A stretch of 64,000 nt of DNA from Arhodomonas aquaeolei DSM 8974 (GCF_000374645.1 NZ_KB894800.1:106589-170588), one strand, 5' to 3'. Shown: positions 1-9,304, numbered from the stretch's first letter. Numbers and translations: made by a program. Notes: generated by a model from the letters alone, not told the origin.

Positions 1-1001
1 AGCCAGCCGAGGAGCCGGTCCAGGCCGTGGCAGGGACGGCGGCTCGGACCACCGGGACGGTGAACCCCCGCGATGATGCCGGCCAGCTCCCCTTCGCCGG
101 GCGGCCGCGTCACCACCATCGTGAAGCCGCCGTCCCGGCACAGGGTGCCCGCGAGGACCCGGTCACCGGCCTCGCGGCTGACCACCCCTTCCGTTCCGGT
201 AAACGCAGACTCGTCCACGCTCGCCCGTCCCGTCTCGATGCGGCCGTCGGCGGGCACACGTTCGCCGCCGTCGACATGGACCCGGGCCCCCTCCGTGAGC
301 CGCGACGCCGGCACCCGCCGCCAGCCGCGGGCGGTATGCTCGGCGGCCGTGGCCGGCAGCAGCGCCTTCAGGCTGTCCACCGGGCGCGCGACCGGCCCCG
401 CACCCCGGCCCATCAACGCGACCCCGGCCTGGTAGACCGCGAGGGCAAACAGCGGGAACGCCAGGTACCCGCCCTGCCCCTCCGGCACGAGCAGTGCCGG
501 GGCGGCAAGCACCAGCAGCGCGTGTGCGACACTCGCGGCCACGCCGCCGCATACCAGCCCCAGTGCGGGGACGCACCGCGGCCGCTCCCGGGCCGCCCCG
601 CGGGCCAGCGCCGCGGGCAGGGCCCGGACCGTCACCAGCGCGACCACCGCCACACCGGCCACGCGCCACGCGGGCCCCGCCCCCAGTGCCTGCGCATAGG
701 TATCGATGATGAGGAGCACGACCCCGGCGAACGCGGCGGCCACGGCCAAGCGCCCGGTCCGCGGGTCCGCGTCGCGGGAGGGACCGGCAGCGATCACGGT
801 ATAGCCGAGCGGGGCCAGCACCGTAACGAGGTCCGTCTCGCTGACCTCGCCGCGCACGATCAGCCTTCGCTGCCCGGGCTTCAGCCAGACACCGCTGACG
901 CCGCCGATACGGGCGACCGCCGCCTCCACGGCTGCCCGCGCGGCGGCCGGCACCGGCTCGCGGATCTCGAAGGAGCGGCAGCGGACCGCACTCCAGCACA
1001 T
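1..1001 (-). CDS. Heavy-metal P1B-type ATPase, N-terminal part (cut by window edge)
   Basis: About 333 residues are visible and the frame stays open to base 1. The order is an HMA-like ferredoxin-fold domain (residues ~5-70) without a clear CxxC metal motif, four hydrophobic segments (~90-190), then an actuator domain with VPADGRIETG and VDESAFTGTEG. This matches the N-terminal half of metal-transporting P1B ATPases; the phosphorylation (DKTGT), ATP-binding and metal-site regions lie outside the window. The TGES loop of the family reads TGTE here, so the glutamate needed for dephosphorylation is displaced. The ATG at 1001 follows a GGGGAG ribosome-binding site. The transported ion cannot be inferred from this half. 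Confidence 0.8.
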   Translation of the reverse strand, partial: MCWSAVRCRSFEIREPVPAAARAAVEAAVARIGGVSGVWLKPGQRRLIVRGEVSETDLVTVLAPLGYTVIAAGPSRDADPRTGRLAVAAAFAGVVLLIIDTYAQALGAGPAWRVAGVAVVALVTVRALPAALARGAARERPRCVPALGLVCGGVAASVAHALLVLAAPALLVPEGQGGYLAFPLFALAVYQAGVALMGRGAGPVARPVDSLKALLPATAAEHTARGWRRVPASRLTEGARVHVDGGERVPADGRIETGRASVDESAFTGTEGVVSREAGDRVLAGTLCRDGGFTMVVTRPPGEGELAGIIAGVHRPGGPSRRPCHGLDRLLGW

Positions 1002-1111
1002 GCTTATCTCCCCGTTTCGACACCGGCGGCATCCCCTGCGGACCGGGTCCCGCTGCTATGCTGAACACCGGACGTCACGGTTATCGAGGGTCCGGACCAC
1101 GGGAGCGAAGG

Positions 1112-1780
1112 ATGCCGCAGACGATTGTATTCGATGTAAACGAGACGCTGCTCGATCTGGGCGCGCTGGATCCGGTCTTCGAGCGGCTGTTCGGCGACGC
1201 CGGCGCCCGCCGGGAATGGTTCGCCCAGGTCCTGCAGAGCGCGATGACCGTCACGCTGACCGGCCGTTACGAGGACTTCAGCAGCGTCGGGGCGGCGGCA
1301 CTGAGCATGGTCGCGCAACGGCGCGGTGTCACCCTGGAGCGGGCCGGCCGCCAGGATGTCGCCGCCGGCATGCGCCGGCTGCCGCCCCACCCGGAGGTTG
1401 CGGACGCCCTCGCCCGCCTGCGGGATGCCGGCTTCCCGCTGGTGGCCCTGACCAACTCCGCCCCGGAGGTGATGCGCGACCAGCTCGCCCATGCGGGGCT
1501 CAGCCCGCTGCTGGACGCGATGCACTCGGTGGACGCCGCGCGCGCGCTCAAGCCGGCACGCGCCGTCTACGACACCGCCGCCCGGCTGATCGGCGAGCGC
1601 CCGGCCGCACTGACGATGGTGGCCGCCCACGGCTGGGACATCGCCGGTGCCATGAGCGCCGGCTGGCAGGGCGCCTTCATCGCGCGCCCCGGCCAGGTCC
1701 CGGAGGCGCTGTTCCCGGCGCCGACGATCATCGCCGCCGACCTGGCGGAGGCGGCGGATGCCCTCATCGCCCGTGGCTGA
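1112..1780 (+). CDS. Haloacid dehalogenase type II-like HAD hydrolase
   Basis: This 222-residue protein has HAD motif I FDVNETLLD with nucleophile Asp8, motif II LTNS, a motif III lysine in ALKPARAVYD and a motif IV region AAHGWDIAGA. The HGWDI-type motif IV is characteristic of L-2-haloacid dehalogenases (EC 3.8.1.2), which hydrolyse 2-haloacids to 2-hydroxyacids. The true substrate may be another small phosphorylated or halogenated acid. The ATG at 1112 is preferred over upstream in-frame starts because the HAD core begins directly after it and it follows GGGAGCGAAGG. It is divergent from the P-type ATPase and ends 3 nt from the convergent RND gene. Confidence 0.8.
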   Translation: MPQTIVFDVNETLLDLGALDPVFERLFGDAGARREWFAQVLQSAMTVTLTGRYEDFSSVGAAALSMVAQRRGVTLERAGRQDVAAGMRRLPPHPEVADALARLRDAGFPLVALTNSAPEVMRDQLAHAGLSPLLDAMHSVDAARALKPARAVYDTAARLIGERPAALTMVAAHGWDIAGAMSAGWQGAFIARPGQVPEALFPAPTIIAADLAEAADALIARG

Positions 1781-1783
1781 GCC

Positions 1784-4700
1784 CTAGGCGCGCCGCCGCC
1801 TCAAGGCCTCGGCGACGTTGGCCCCCAGCATCAGCAGGCACGGCGTGAGCACCAGCGTGAGCGCCGTCGCGAAGGTGAGACCGCCGGCGATGGCGCTGGA
1901 GAGCTGGGCCCACCACTGGGTGGACGGGGCGTTGTACTGCACCTCCCGCCCGATGATGTCGACGTTGAGCTTCAGCACCATCGGCATCAGCCCGAGCACG
2001 GTGGTCACGGAGGTGAGCAACACCGGCCGCAGCCGCTGGGCGGCGGTCCTCAGCACCGCCTCCCGCGCCGCCATGCCTTCCCGGCGGAGGACGTTGTAGG
2101 TGTCGATGAGCACGATATTGTTGTTCACCACGATGCCGGCCAGCGCAATCATCCCCACCCCGCCCATGACGATGCCGAACGGCCGCTGGGTCGCCAGCAG
2201 GCCGAGCAGCACGCCGGCGGTGGAGAAGAGGATGGCGGAGAGCACCAGCACCGCCTGGTAGAGGCTGTTGAACTGGGTAACCAGGATCAGCGCCATGAAC
2301 AGCACCGCCACGATGAACGCGTTCGAGAGAAAGGTCTGGGCCTCGCGCTGATCCTCGTCCTGGCCGGCGAATGCGATCTCGACGGACGGCGGCATGTCCG
2401 CCTCGCCGATGGCATCGCGCAGGCGCTGGACCTGGGTGTCCGCCAGCACGCCGGGGGCGACCTCGGAGGCGACAGTAAACGTCCGCCGCCCGTCGACGCG
2501 CTCGATGGTGCCGGTGCTCGGCCCCGGCCGCTGGGTCACGAAGTTGGCGATGGGCACCTGGCCCTGGTCGGTGGGCACACGCAGCAGACCCAGTGTCTCC
2601 AGGCTGCGGTCCTCCGGCGGGAACCGCACACGGATATCCACCTCCTCGTCCGCGTCGTCCGGGCGATAGTCATCGAGCAGCACCCCGTTGGTGACCAGCT
2701 GCACCGCATTGCCCACGAGCTGTACGTCCGCGCCGTAGCGGGCGGCACGTTCGCGGTCCACCTCCAGCCGCCACTCGACCCCGGGCACCGGGCGGTTATC
2801 CTCGGTGTCGCTGAACCCGCCGAGCTCGTCCATCAGCGTGCGCACCCGCTCGACCCCGGTGTTCAGCGCCTCCGGCCGGTCCGCGCTCACCCGCACCTGG
2901 ATCGGCTTGCCCTGGGAGGGCCCCGACTCGGCCTTGCGGACCTCGACGCGAATGCCGGGCAACGGCGCGGTGACATCGCGGATCCGCTGCATGATCTCCG
3001 CCGCCGGTGCACGCTGGTCCCAGTCGCGGAACTCGAGCTGGATGACGCCCACGGTATCCGGCGAGACGTTCTGCATGCGCTCCGGGTCGCTTATGGTGCG
3101 GGCGTAGACGTGCTCGATGGACCCGAATCCGAGCAGACGCTCCTCCACCGCCCGGACCAGGGCATCGCGCTCCCATACCGACAGATCGCCGCGGGCATGG
3201 ACCTGGACCTGGGCGAAGTCCGGCTCCACCTCGGGGAAGAACTCCACGCCGCGGCCGAACAGGCCGTAGGCGGCATAGGTCACCACCACCGTGGCGACCA
3301 TGCCGGCCAGGACCAGACCCGGCCGGTCCAGGGCCCGCGAGAGCATGCGCACGTAGCCGCCGACAAAGCCGCGCAGGCTCGCGAGATCGCCGCGTTCCGC
3401 CGCCTCCAGCGCGGCGGCGTTGGCCGCGCTCGCCGGGTCGCGGCGTGCGATCAGCCCGCCGAGCACGGGAACGAACACCAGCGCCATGGCCAGCGAGGCG
3501 GACAGGGTCAGGAGCACGGTAATGGGGAGGTATTTCATGAACTCCCCGACCACGCCGGGCCAGACCGTGAGCGGCAGGAACACCGCCAGGGTGGTGGCGG
3601 TCGAGGAGATCACCGGCCAGGCCATGCGGGTAGCCCCGTGCAGGTAGGCGTCACGCCGCGGCCAGCCCTCGGAGAGCCGGCGTTCGGCGAGCTCCACCAC
3701 CACGATGGCCCCGTCCACCAGCATCCCCACCACGAGGATGAGGCTGAACAGGACCACGATGTTCATGGTGTAGCCGATCAGGTACACGGCCAGGATGCCG
3801 GCGAGAAAAGACCCCGGAATGGCCATGCCCACCAGCAGCGCGGGCCGCCAGCCCAGCGCCGCAATGATCACCACCATCACCAGGATCACGCCGGCGAGGA
3901 CGTTGTTCTGCAAGTCCCGCAGCATGGTGCGGATGTCTTCGGAGCGGTCCTGGAGGTAGGCCACCTGCAGGCTGTCGGGCCACTCCCCCCGGGCCTGCTC
4001 GACCACCTCCCGTGCCGCGGCGACGGTCTCAATGATGTTGGCCCCGACGCGCTTGGAGATCTCCAGGGTCAGGGCGGGCTGACCGTCGACCCGGGCGAAC
4101 TCGTCGGGATCCTTGTAGGTGCGGCGGATACTGGCGACGTCGCCGAAGGTCACGACCCGGTCACCGCTGGTCTTCACCGGCAGGGTCATGACGTCGTCCA
4201 GGTCCTCGACCAGTCCGGGGACCTTCACCGCGAGGCGCCCCGCCCCGGTGTCCAGGGCTCCCGCGGCGACCAGGAGGTTATTGCCGCTCAGCACCGAGAA
4301 AAGCCGCGCATAGGAGACGCCGTAGGTCTCCATCACCCGGCGGTCCACGATGATCTCCATGACCTCCTCGCGGTCGCCACCGACATCCGCCTCGAGGATG
4401 CCGGGCAGGGCCTCGAGGCGGTCCTGCAACCGCGTGGCGACGTCCACCAGGGTGCGCTCCGGCACCGGCCCGGACAGCGCCACTGTGAGCACCGGGAACA
4501 GTGCGACGTTGACCTCCTGGACCGCCGGCTCCTCGGCCCCCGGCGGCAGGTCCGACTTGGCGATGTCCACCTGCTCGCGCACGTCGGCGAGGGCCCGGTC
4601 GGCGTCGAAGCCCGCCTCGAACTCCAGCACGATTGCGGTATAGCCCTGGGCCGCGGTGGTGCGCATCTCCTTGAGGCCCTCGATGGACTGGAGCTCCTTC

Positions 4701-4906
4701 TCCAGGGGCCGGGCCAGCAGCCGCTCGCCGTCCTCCGGGGAAATGCCCTCGTAGGCGACGGAGACATAGATGATGGGGATGGCGACGTCGGGCTCGGCCT
4801 CCTTCGGGATATCCCGGTACGCCTGCCAGCCCATCACGGTAATGATGAGCAGGAACAGCAGCACCGTGCGGCTGCGCCCGAACGCCGCGGCGATCAGCCG
4901 GCCCAC
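1784..4906 (-). CDS. RND family efflux transporter permease (AcrB-like)
   Basis: This 1040-residue inner-membrane proton-driven efflux pump has the usual length and topology: TM1 near residues 12-30, a large periplasmic porter loop, a TM2-TM6 block (~330-480), TM7 near 530, a second porter loop and a TM8-TM12 block (~850-1030). TM4 carries LVDGAIVVVE and TM10 VVNNNIVLID. The second aspartate of the AcrB Asp-Asp pair is glycine and the AcrB lysine is asparagine, as in several non-AcrB RND branches. It starts with GTG 3 nt after the adaptor stop, so the two form an operon. No TolC-type outer-membrane gene is adjacent, so a shared one is presumably used. Substrates are unknown. Confidence 0.92.
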   Translation of the reverse strand: MGRLIAAAFGRSRTVLLFLLIITVMGWQAYRDIPKEAEPDVAIPIIYVSVAYEGISPEDGERLLARPLEKELQSIEGLKEMRTTAAQGYTAIVLEFEAGFDADRALADVREQVDIAKSDLPPGAEEPAVQEVNVALFPVLTVALSGPVPERTLVDVATRLQDRLEALPGILEADVGGDREEVMEIIVDRRVMETYGVSYARLFSVLSGNNLLVAAGALDTGAGRLAVKVPGLVEDLDDVMTLPVKTSGDRVVTFGDVASIRRTYKDPDEFARVDGQPALTLEISKRVGANIIETVAAAREVVEQARGEWPDSLQVAYLQDRSEDIRTMLRDLQNNVLAGVILVMVVIIAALGWRPALLVGMAIPGSFLAGILAVYLIGYTMNIVVLFSLILVVGMLVDGAIVVVELAERRLSEGWPRRDAYLHGATRMAWPVISSTATTLAVFLPLTVWPGVVGEFMKYLPITVLLTLSASLAMALVFVPVLGGLIARRDPASAANAAALEAAERGDLASLRGFVGGYVRMLSRALDRPGLVLAGMVATVVVTYAAYGLFGRGVEFFPEVEPDFAQVQVHARGDLSVWERDALVRAVEERLLGFGSIEHVYARTISDPERMQNVSPDTVGVIQLEFRDWDQRAPAAEIMQRIRDVTAPLPGIRVEVRKAESGPSQGKPIQVRVSADRPEALNTGVERVRTLMDELGGFSDTEDNRPVPGVEWRLEVDRERAARYGADVQLVGNAVQLVTNGVLLDDYRPDDADEEVDIRVRFPPEDRSLETLGLLRVPTDQGQVPIANFVTQRPGPSTGTIERVDGRRTFTVASEVAPGVLADTQVQRLRDAIGEADMPPSVEIAFAGQDEDQREAQTFLSNAFIVAVLFMALILVTQFNSLYQAVLVLSAILFSTAGVLLGLLATQRPFGIVMGGVGMIALAGIVVNNNIVLIDTYNVLRREGMAAREAVLRTAAQRLRPVLLTSVTTVLGLMPMVLKLNVDIIGREVQYNAPSTQWWAQLSSAIAGGLTFATALTLVLTPCLLMLGANVAEALRRRRA

Positions 4907-4909
4907 GGC

Positions 4910-6034
4910 TCAGCCCGTCTCCGGCAACGGGGCGGCGGGCGCGGGGACACGCCCGTCGGGCTTCAGGGGCGAGTCCGCGGCGTCCACCGGGGTCACCGGC
5001 TCTCCGGCGCGCACGAACCCCTGACCCACCGTGATCACCCGCGCGCGCTCCGGCAGGCCGCTGATCCAGACCCCGTCGCGCTCGGCGCGGACCACCGAGA
5101 CCGGGTGGAAGGCCACCCGGCCCTCATCATCGACGGTCTTCGCCCCCAGGGCGCCGTCGTCGCCCAGGGTCAGCACCGCAGGGGAGACGAAGTGCGCACT
5201 GACCCGGTCGGCGGGCAGCCGGACCGTCGCGCTGACCCCGGCAGGGACGTCGCCCCCGCCATTGGGCACCGCCACCTCCACACGGAACGTGCGGGTCTCC
5301 TCGTCCGCGGTGGCGGCGACGTAGTCCACCTGCCCCTCGCGCTCGACGCCGGTGGCAAAGCGCACCCGCGCCGGGGTGCCCACGGTCACGCGGGCGATGT
5401 CCTGCTGGGCGACGTACACCGTGACCCGGAGGGGATCGAGATCGACGACCTCCGCCACCTCGCCGCCGGCGGTGAGGTAATCGCCCTCCTCCACAGTGAC
5501 GGACTCGAGGATGCCGTCGAAGGGGGCGCGCACGTCGGTGTTGGCGATCTCCTCGCGTATCGACGCCAGCTCGGCACGGGCGGACTCGAGCGCGGCCTCC
5601 GCCGCCTGGCGCTGGGTGGTGGACTGGTAGCCACTGTCGGCGAGACGCCGGGCGGCGGCCGCCTCGGCCTCGCGCTGGCTCACCAGCGCACGGGCCTCGG
5701 CCAGGCGCGCCTGACGATCGTTCATGGCGATGCGGGCGATGCTCGCCCCCGCGGCCACCGGACGGCCCTTGGTGAGCGGCGGCTCGGCAACCCGTCCGCC
5801 GGTCTCCGCACGCACGCTCACGCGGCGGTCGGGCCGGGACTGCCCCTGGAGGACGAGCCAGCGCGTGATGGTCCGGGCCTGCTGCTCGCTGACCTGCACG
5901 CGCATCGCCGCCGGTGCGTTCTCCGCCGGCGACGACGCCGCGGCCGGTTCGGCCCCGCCACGGGCCAGATAGCCGCTGGCAATCCAGCCCGCCAGTGCCA
6001 CGAGCACCAGGACGGCGATCAGCCAGGGGCGCAT
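4910..6034 (-). CDS. RND efflux periplasmic adaptor subunit (MFP/HlyD family)
   Basis: This 374-residue adaptor links the RND pump encoded just downstream to an outer-membrane channel. It begins with a membrane anchor or signal segment (MRPWLIAVLVLVALAGW), followed by a lipoyl-like half, a coiled-coil hairpin rich in Ala, Arg and Glu (~residues 100-160), the second lipoyl half (APFDGILESVTVEEGDYL) and beta-barrel and membrane-proximal domains. The ATG at 6034 is chosen because it starts directly before the hydrophobic segment; an in-frame GTG at 6064 would add ten arginine-rich residues. An AGGAG lies 11 nt upstream of the ATG. It is divergent from the diiron protein, with an FNR-like dyad between them. 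Confidence 0.9.
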   Translation of the reverse strand: MRPWLIAVLVLVALAGWIASGYLARGGAEPAAASSPAENAPAAMRVQVSEQQARTITRWLVLQGQSRPDRRVSVRAETGGRVAEPPLTKGRPVAAGASIARIAMNDRQARLAEARALVSQREAEAAAARRLADSGYQSTTQRQAAEAALESARAELASIREEIANTDVRAPFDGILESVTVEEGDYLTAGGEVAEVVDLDPLRVTVYVAQQDIARVTVGTPARVRFATGVEREGQVDYVAATADEETRTFRVEVAVPNGGGDVPAGVSATVRLPADRVSAHFVSPAVLTLGDDGALGAKTVDDEGRVAFHPVSVVRAERDGVWISGLPERARVITVGQGFVRAGEPVTPVDAADSPLKPDGRVPAPAAPLPETG

Positions 6035-6091
6035 GTGCCGTGTCACTCCTCGCCTCCTCAACACGGGGGGTTCGTGGGGGAATCGACCGGA

Positions 6092-6105
6092 TTGACCTGT
6101 GTCAA
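6092..6105. promoter_or_regulatory. FNR/ANR-like dyad between efflux operon and diiron protein
   Basis: The sequence TTGACCTGTGTCAA is a perfect inverted repeat (TTGAC-N4-GTCAA). It is close to the FNR/ANR/DNR consensus TTGAT-N4-ATCAA, with the right spacing. It lies 58 nt upstream of the RND adaptor start and 95 nt upstream of the diiron MBL gene and could act on either. The assignment to an FNR-type regulator is inferred from pattern only. Confidence 0.5.
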
Positions 6106-6199
6106 AAGCCCTCCGGCCGTATGCGATAGCCTCTGCGATGGGGGTTACGGCCCGACACCATACCTCGCCGAAGCCTCATCAGGAGGATCCGGACCGACG

Positions 6200-6973
6200 A
6201 TGGCAATCGAACTCTACAACGACGGCCACCATGCCTGCTATACGTTCGACTCGCTGGTTTCCGGCGAGCACGGCATCCAGTCCAACCAGTTCCTCATACT
6301 GGACGGGGACGCCGCAGCCTTGGTGGACCCCGGCGGCGATCTCACCTACACACCGCTGTCGGTGACCCTGGGCCGCCAGATCCGTCTCAAGGAAATGGAC
6401 TACGTGTTCGCGTCCCACCAGGATCCCGACATCATCGCCTCGCTGGACCGCTGGCTGATGTACACGGACTGCAAGGTGGTGTGCTCGAAGCTGTGGACGC
6501 GCTTTCTGCCGCACCTGGTGCCCGGCTACCAGAGCGCACGCATCGTCGACCGCATCGTCGGCCTGGAGGACGAGGGCGGCAGGATCCCGCTGGGCGATTC
6601 CGTGATCAAGGCCGTGCCCGCGCACTTCCTGCACTCGGTGGGCAACTTCCAGTTCTACGACACCACGGCGCGGATCCTGTTCTCCGGGGACATGGGCGCC
6701 TCGCTGGTCGATGACCACCCCGGCGAACCGGTCGAGGACTTCGAGGCGCACATTCCCACGATGAAGGGCTTCCACCAGCGCTACATGGTGGCGAATCGCG
6801 CCTGCCGGCTGTGGGCACGCATGGTCCGGCAGATGGACATCGACTGGCTGGTGCCCCAGCACGGCCGGCCGTTCAAGGGCCGCGAGATGATCCACCGCTT
6901 CCTGGACTGGATCGAGAACCTTCCCTGCGGAATCGACCTGCTCGACGAGAGCAGCTACCGCGTTCCCCGCTAG
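6200..6973 (+). CDS. MBL-fold diiron protein of the oxygen-binding ODP type
   Basis: This 257-residue protein has a metallo-beta-lactamase fold resembling the diiron domain of flavodiiron proteins but with no flavodoxin domain. The first metal motif is HQDPD (His73, Asp75, Asp77), the variant seen in oxygen-binding diiron (ODP) proteins, rather than HxHxDH. Further candidate ligands are His in PAHFLHS (~149), Asp in FSGDMG (~171) and His in VPQHGRPF (~231). Related proteins bind or reduce O2 and some signal to chemotaxis or c-di-GMP systems; the partner here is unknown. AGGAGG lies about 14 nt before the ATG. It is a single gene, convergent with ribA. Confidence 0.8.
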   Translation: MAIELYNDGHHACYTFDSLVSGEHGIQSNQFLILDGDAAALVDPGGDLTYTPLSVTLGRQIRLKEMDYVFASHQDPDIIASLDRWLMYTDCKVVCSKLWTRFLPHLVPGYQSARIVDRIVGLEDEGGRIPLGDSVIKAVPAHFLHSVGNFQFYDTTARILFSGDMGASLVDDHPGEPVEDFEAHIPTMKGFHQRYMVANRACRLWARMVRQMDIDWLVPQHGRPFKGREMIHRFLDWIENLPCGIDLLDESSYRVPR

Positions 6974-6990
6974 GCGGCAACGCCGGCCAC

Positions 6991-7019
6991 GCGCGCCGGG
7001 CGCCACCCGCCCGGCGCGC
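6991..7019. terminator. Bidirectional hairpin between diiron gene and ribA
   Basis: There is a perfect 12-bp GC stem, GCGCGCCGGGCG (6991-7002) with its complement at 7008-7019, and a 5-nt loop. It sits in the 63-nt gap between two convergent genes. No T-run follows on either side, so it may act with Rho or simply protect 3' ends. Confidence 0.6.
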
Positions 7020-7036
7020 GGCGGACGTCGCGCGGG

Positions 7037-7654
7037 TCAGTCGTCGAAGAGATGGCCGAACTTGGCGGCCTTGGTCTCCAGGTAGCCGTGATTGTGGGGA
7101 TTGCGACCGGCCTGCAGGGCGATGCGCTCGGCCACGTGGACGCCCGCCCCCTCGAGCCCGGTCACCTTGCTGGGGTTGTTGGTGAGCAGCCGCACGGACG
7201 TCACCCCGAGATAGCGGAGCATGTCCGCGGCGACGGTGTAGTCGCGGGCGTCGGCGGCGAAGCCCAGGGCCTCGTTGGCCTCCACCGTATCCGCGCCCTC
7301 GCGGTCCTGGACGGCGTACGCCCGGATCTTGTTCAGCAGCCCGATGCCACGGCCCTCCTGACGGAGATAGACCAGCACACCGCGGCCCTCGCGGCCGATA
7401 CGCCGCAGGGCCTCCTCGAGCTGGGGGCCACAGTCGCAGCGCTGGCTGAACAGGGCATCGCCGGTGAGACACTCCGAGTGCACACGCACCAGCGCCGACT
7501 CCGCGCCGTCGACCTCGCCCATGACCAGGGCCACGTGCTCACGCCCGCCCCCCGGCTCCTCGAAGCCGTGGATGATGAACTCCCCCCACCGGGTCGGAAG
7601 CCGGGCCGCGCTGACGTGCACGGCACCGGGGCTGCTGGCTGCCTGTTCGCTCAT
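7037..7654 (-). CDS. ribA: GTP cyclohydrolase II
   Basis: This 205-residue enzyme converts GTP to 2,5-diamino-6-ribosylamino-pyrimidinone phosphate, formate and pyrophosphate (EC 3.5.4.25), the first step of riboflavin synthesis. Zinc ligands are the three cysteines in [17 protein letters not shown]. The catalytic region includes [11 protein letters not shown], and the C-terminal part TNNPSKV and [11 protein letters not shown] is typical of RibA. It is a stand-alone RibA without a fused RibB domain. It lies 35 nt downstream of the glutathionyl-hydroquinone reductase gene on the same strand. A small dyad TCAATCgtgGATTGA at 7662-7676 lies 7 nt before the start. I see no FMN riboswitch. Confidence 0.95.
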   Translation of the reverse strand: MSEQAASSPGAVHVSAARLPTRWGEFIIHGFEEPGGGREHVALVMGEVDGAESALVRVHSECLTGDALFSQRCDCGPQLEEALRRIGREGRGVLVYLRQEGRGIGLLNKIRAYAVQDREGADTVEANEALGFAADARDYTVAADMLRYLGVTSVRLLTNNPSKVTGLEGAGVHVAERIALQAGRNPHNHGYLETKAAKFGHLFDD

Positions 7655-7689
7655 GGTCCCGTCAATCGTGGATTGAACCCGTCACGATA

Positions 7690-8646
7690 TCACGCCCCCC
7701 GCCCGTGCGGGGCCTCGAGGTCGATCTCCGGGCCCACGGGGATGACGCCGGTGGGATTGATCGTCGGGTGCGAGGTGTAATAATGGCGCTTGATGTGATC
7801 GAGGCTCACGGTCGGCGCCACCCCCGGCACCTGGTAGATCTCGCGGGTGTAGGCCCACAGGTTCGGATAATCCACCAGCCGGCGGATGTTGCACTTGAAG
7901 TGGCCGACGTAGACCGGGTCGAAGCGCACCAGGGTGGTGAACAGCCGCACGTCCGCCTCGGTCAGGCGGTCGCCGGCGAGGTAGCGCTGGCGCGACAGCC
8001 GCGCCTCGAGCTCGTCCAGGGCCTCGAACAGCGCCGTGACCGCCTCCTCGTAGGCCGCCTGCGCGGTGGCGAATCCAGCCTTGTAGACGCCGTTGTTGAC
8101 CCGGTCGTAGACGAACGGGTTGATGGCGTCGATGGCCTCGCGGTAGCCGTCGGGATAGAGGTCGACGTCATCCCGGCCCCAGCGGTCGAATGCGGTGTTG
8201 AGCATCCGCACCAGGTCGGCGGACTCGTTGTTGACGATGGTGCCCTCGCGGGTGTCCCACAGGGTCGGCACCGTGACGCGCCCGGTGTAGTCCGGCCGCG
8301 CCCGGGTGTAGAGCTGGTGCAGATGATCGAGGCCGTGCAGGCGATCCCCGGTGGCGCCCGGGTAGTCGCCGAACGACCAGCCCTGATCCCCCATGTACGG
8401 ATGGACCACCGACACCCCGAGGACGTCCTCCAGGCCCTTGAGGCGCCGGGTGATCAGCACCCGGTGGGCCCACGGGCAGGCCAACGAGACATAGAGGTGA
8501 TAGCGCCCGGGCTCCGCAGCGAAGCGCGCCGCGGGATCCGGCGAGACCCAGTCGCGGAATACCGTCTCCGGGCGCTCGAAGCGCCCGCCGGTGCTGTCGG
8601 TGTCGTACCAGCGATCGTGCCAGACACCGTCGATGAGCAGACCCAT
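7690..8646 (-). CDS. yqjG: Glutathionyl-hydroquinone reductase (Xi-class GST)
   Basis: This 318-residue cytosolic enzyme reduces glutathionyl-hydroquinones with glutathione (EC 1.8.5.7). The N-terminal thioredoxin fold carries the catalytic Cys57 in ACPWAHR, typical of the Xi class. Other family landmarks are VPTLWDT, NNESADLVRMLN and the C-terminal helical domain with RYLAGDRLTEADVRLF. The ATG at 8646 follows GGAGGCGAAC and starts at the family N-terminus (MGLLIDGVWHD). It is downstream of wrbA on the same strand (55-nt gap). Together with WrbA this suggests a quinone detoxification cluster, possibly under the divergent LysR regulator. Confidence 0.93.
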   Translation of the reverse strand: MGLLIDGVWHDRWYDTDSTGGRFERPETVFRDWVSPDPAARFAAEPGRYHLYVSLACPWAHRVLITRRLKGLEDVLGVSVVHPYMGDQGWSFGDYPGATGDRLHGLDHLHQLYTRARPDYTGRVTVPTLWDTREGTIVNNESADLVRMLNTAFDRWGRDDVDLYPDGYREAIDAINPFVYDRVNNGVYKAGFATAQAAYEEAVTALFEALDELEARLSRQRYLAGDRLTEADVRLFTTLVRFDPVYVGHFKCNIRRLVDYPNLWAYTREIYQVPGVAPTVSLDHIKRHYYTSHPTINPTGVIPVGPEIDLEAPHGRGA

Positions 8647-8701
8647 GTTCGCCTCCTCTGGCAGTCCGCGCCCCGCGGCGGTGCCGCGGGGACCAGTGGC
8701 C

Positions 8702-9304
8702 TTAGGCCGCGAGCTTCGCCGCGATCTCGGTAACGTGGCGCCCCTGGGCACGGGCGAGCGAGCGCTCCTTGTCCGTCGGCTGACGCGAGCCGTCACCGCC
8801 GGCCATGGTGCCCGCACCGTAGGGCGAGCCGCCGCGGGGCTCGCTGATGTCGAACAGTTCCGGGGCCTTCGCGTACGGCAGCCCGACCAGCACCATGCCG
8901 TGATGGGCCATCGTGAACCAGGCACTCACGATGGTGGTCTCGTTGCCGGCCCCGGTCCCCGTGGAGGTGAACACGCTGCCCACCTTGCCGGTCAGCGCAC
9001 CGCTGGCCCACAGCCCGCCGGTCTGGTCGAGGAAATTGCGCATCTGCCCGGCCATGTTGCCGAACCGGGTCGGCGTGCCGAGGATCACCGCATCATAGTC
9101 GGCGAGTTCGCCGGGGGAGGCGTGCGGGGCCGCCTGATCGAGCTTGGCGCCGGCATTGCGCGCCGCCTCCTCGGGCATGGTCTCGGGCACCCGCTTGACC
9201 ACGACCTCGGCGCCGGGCACCTCGCGCGCGCCCGCCGCGACGGCGTCCGCCATCTGCTCGATGTGGCCGTACATGCTGTAGTAGAGAACCAGTACGCGTG
9301 TCAT
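8702..9304 (-). CDS. wrbA: NAD(P)H:quinone oxidoreductase WrbA
   Basis: This 200-residue flavodoxin-fold protein reduces quinones by two electrons with NAD(P)H (EC 1.6.5.2), avoiding semiquinone radicals. The FMN phosphate loop is [12 protein letters not shown]. Later hallmarks are [33 protein letters not shown] and [19 protein letters not shown]. Length and motifs are normal for WrbA. It is divergent from a LysR-type regulator across a 129-nt region and precedes the glutathionyl-hydroquinone reductase gene, a common arrangement for quinone-responsive genes. Confidence 0.95.
   Translation of the reverse strand: MTRVLVLYYSMYGHIEQMADAVAAGAREVPGAEVVVKRVPETMPEEAARNAGAKLDQAAPHASPGELADYDAVILGTPTRFGNMAGQMRNFLDQTGGLWASGALTGKVGSVFTSTGTGAGNETTIVSAWFTMAHHGMVLVGLPYAKAPELFDISEPRGGSPYGAGTMAGGDGSRQPTDKERSLARAQGRHVTEIAAKLAA

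Noticed and set aside
3110-6180. Very long open frame antisense to the RND pump genes
   Set aside because: High GC makes stop codons rare on the opposite strand. The translation is His/Gly/Arg-rich with no domain, while the minus-strand frame encodes clear RND and adaptor proteins.
7655-7689. Possible FMN riboswitch upstream of ribA
   Set aside because: The gap is only 35 nt and shows just a 6-bp dyad; an RFN element needs more than 100 nt of conserved structure.
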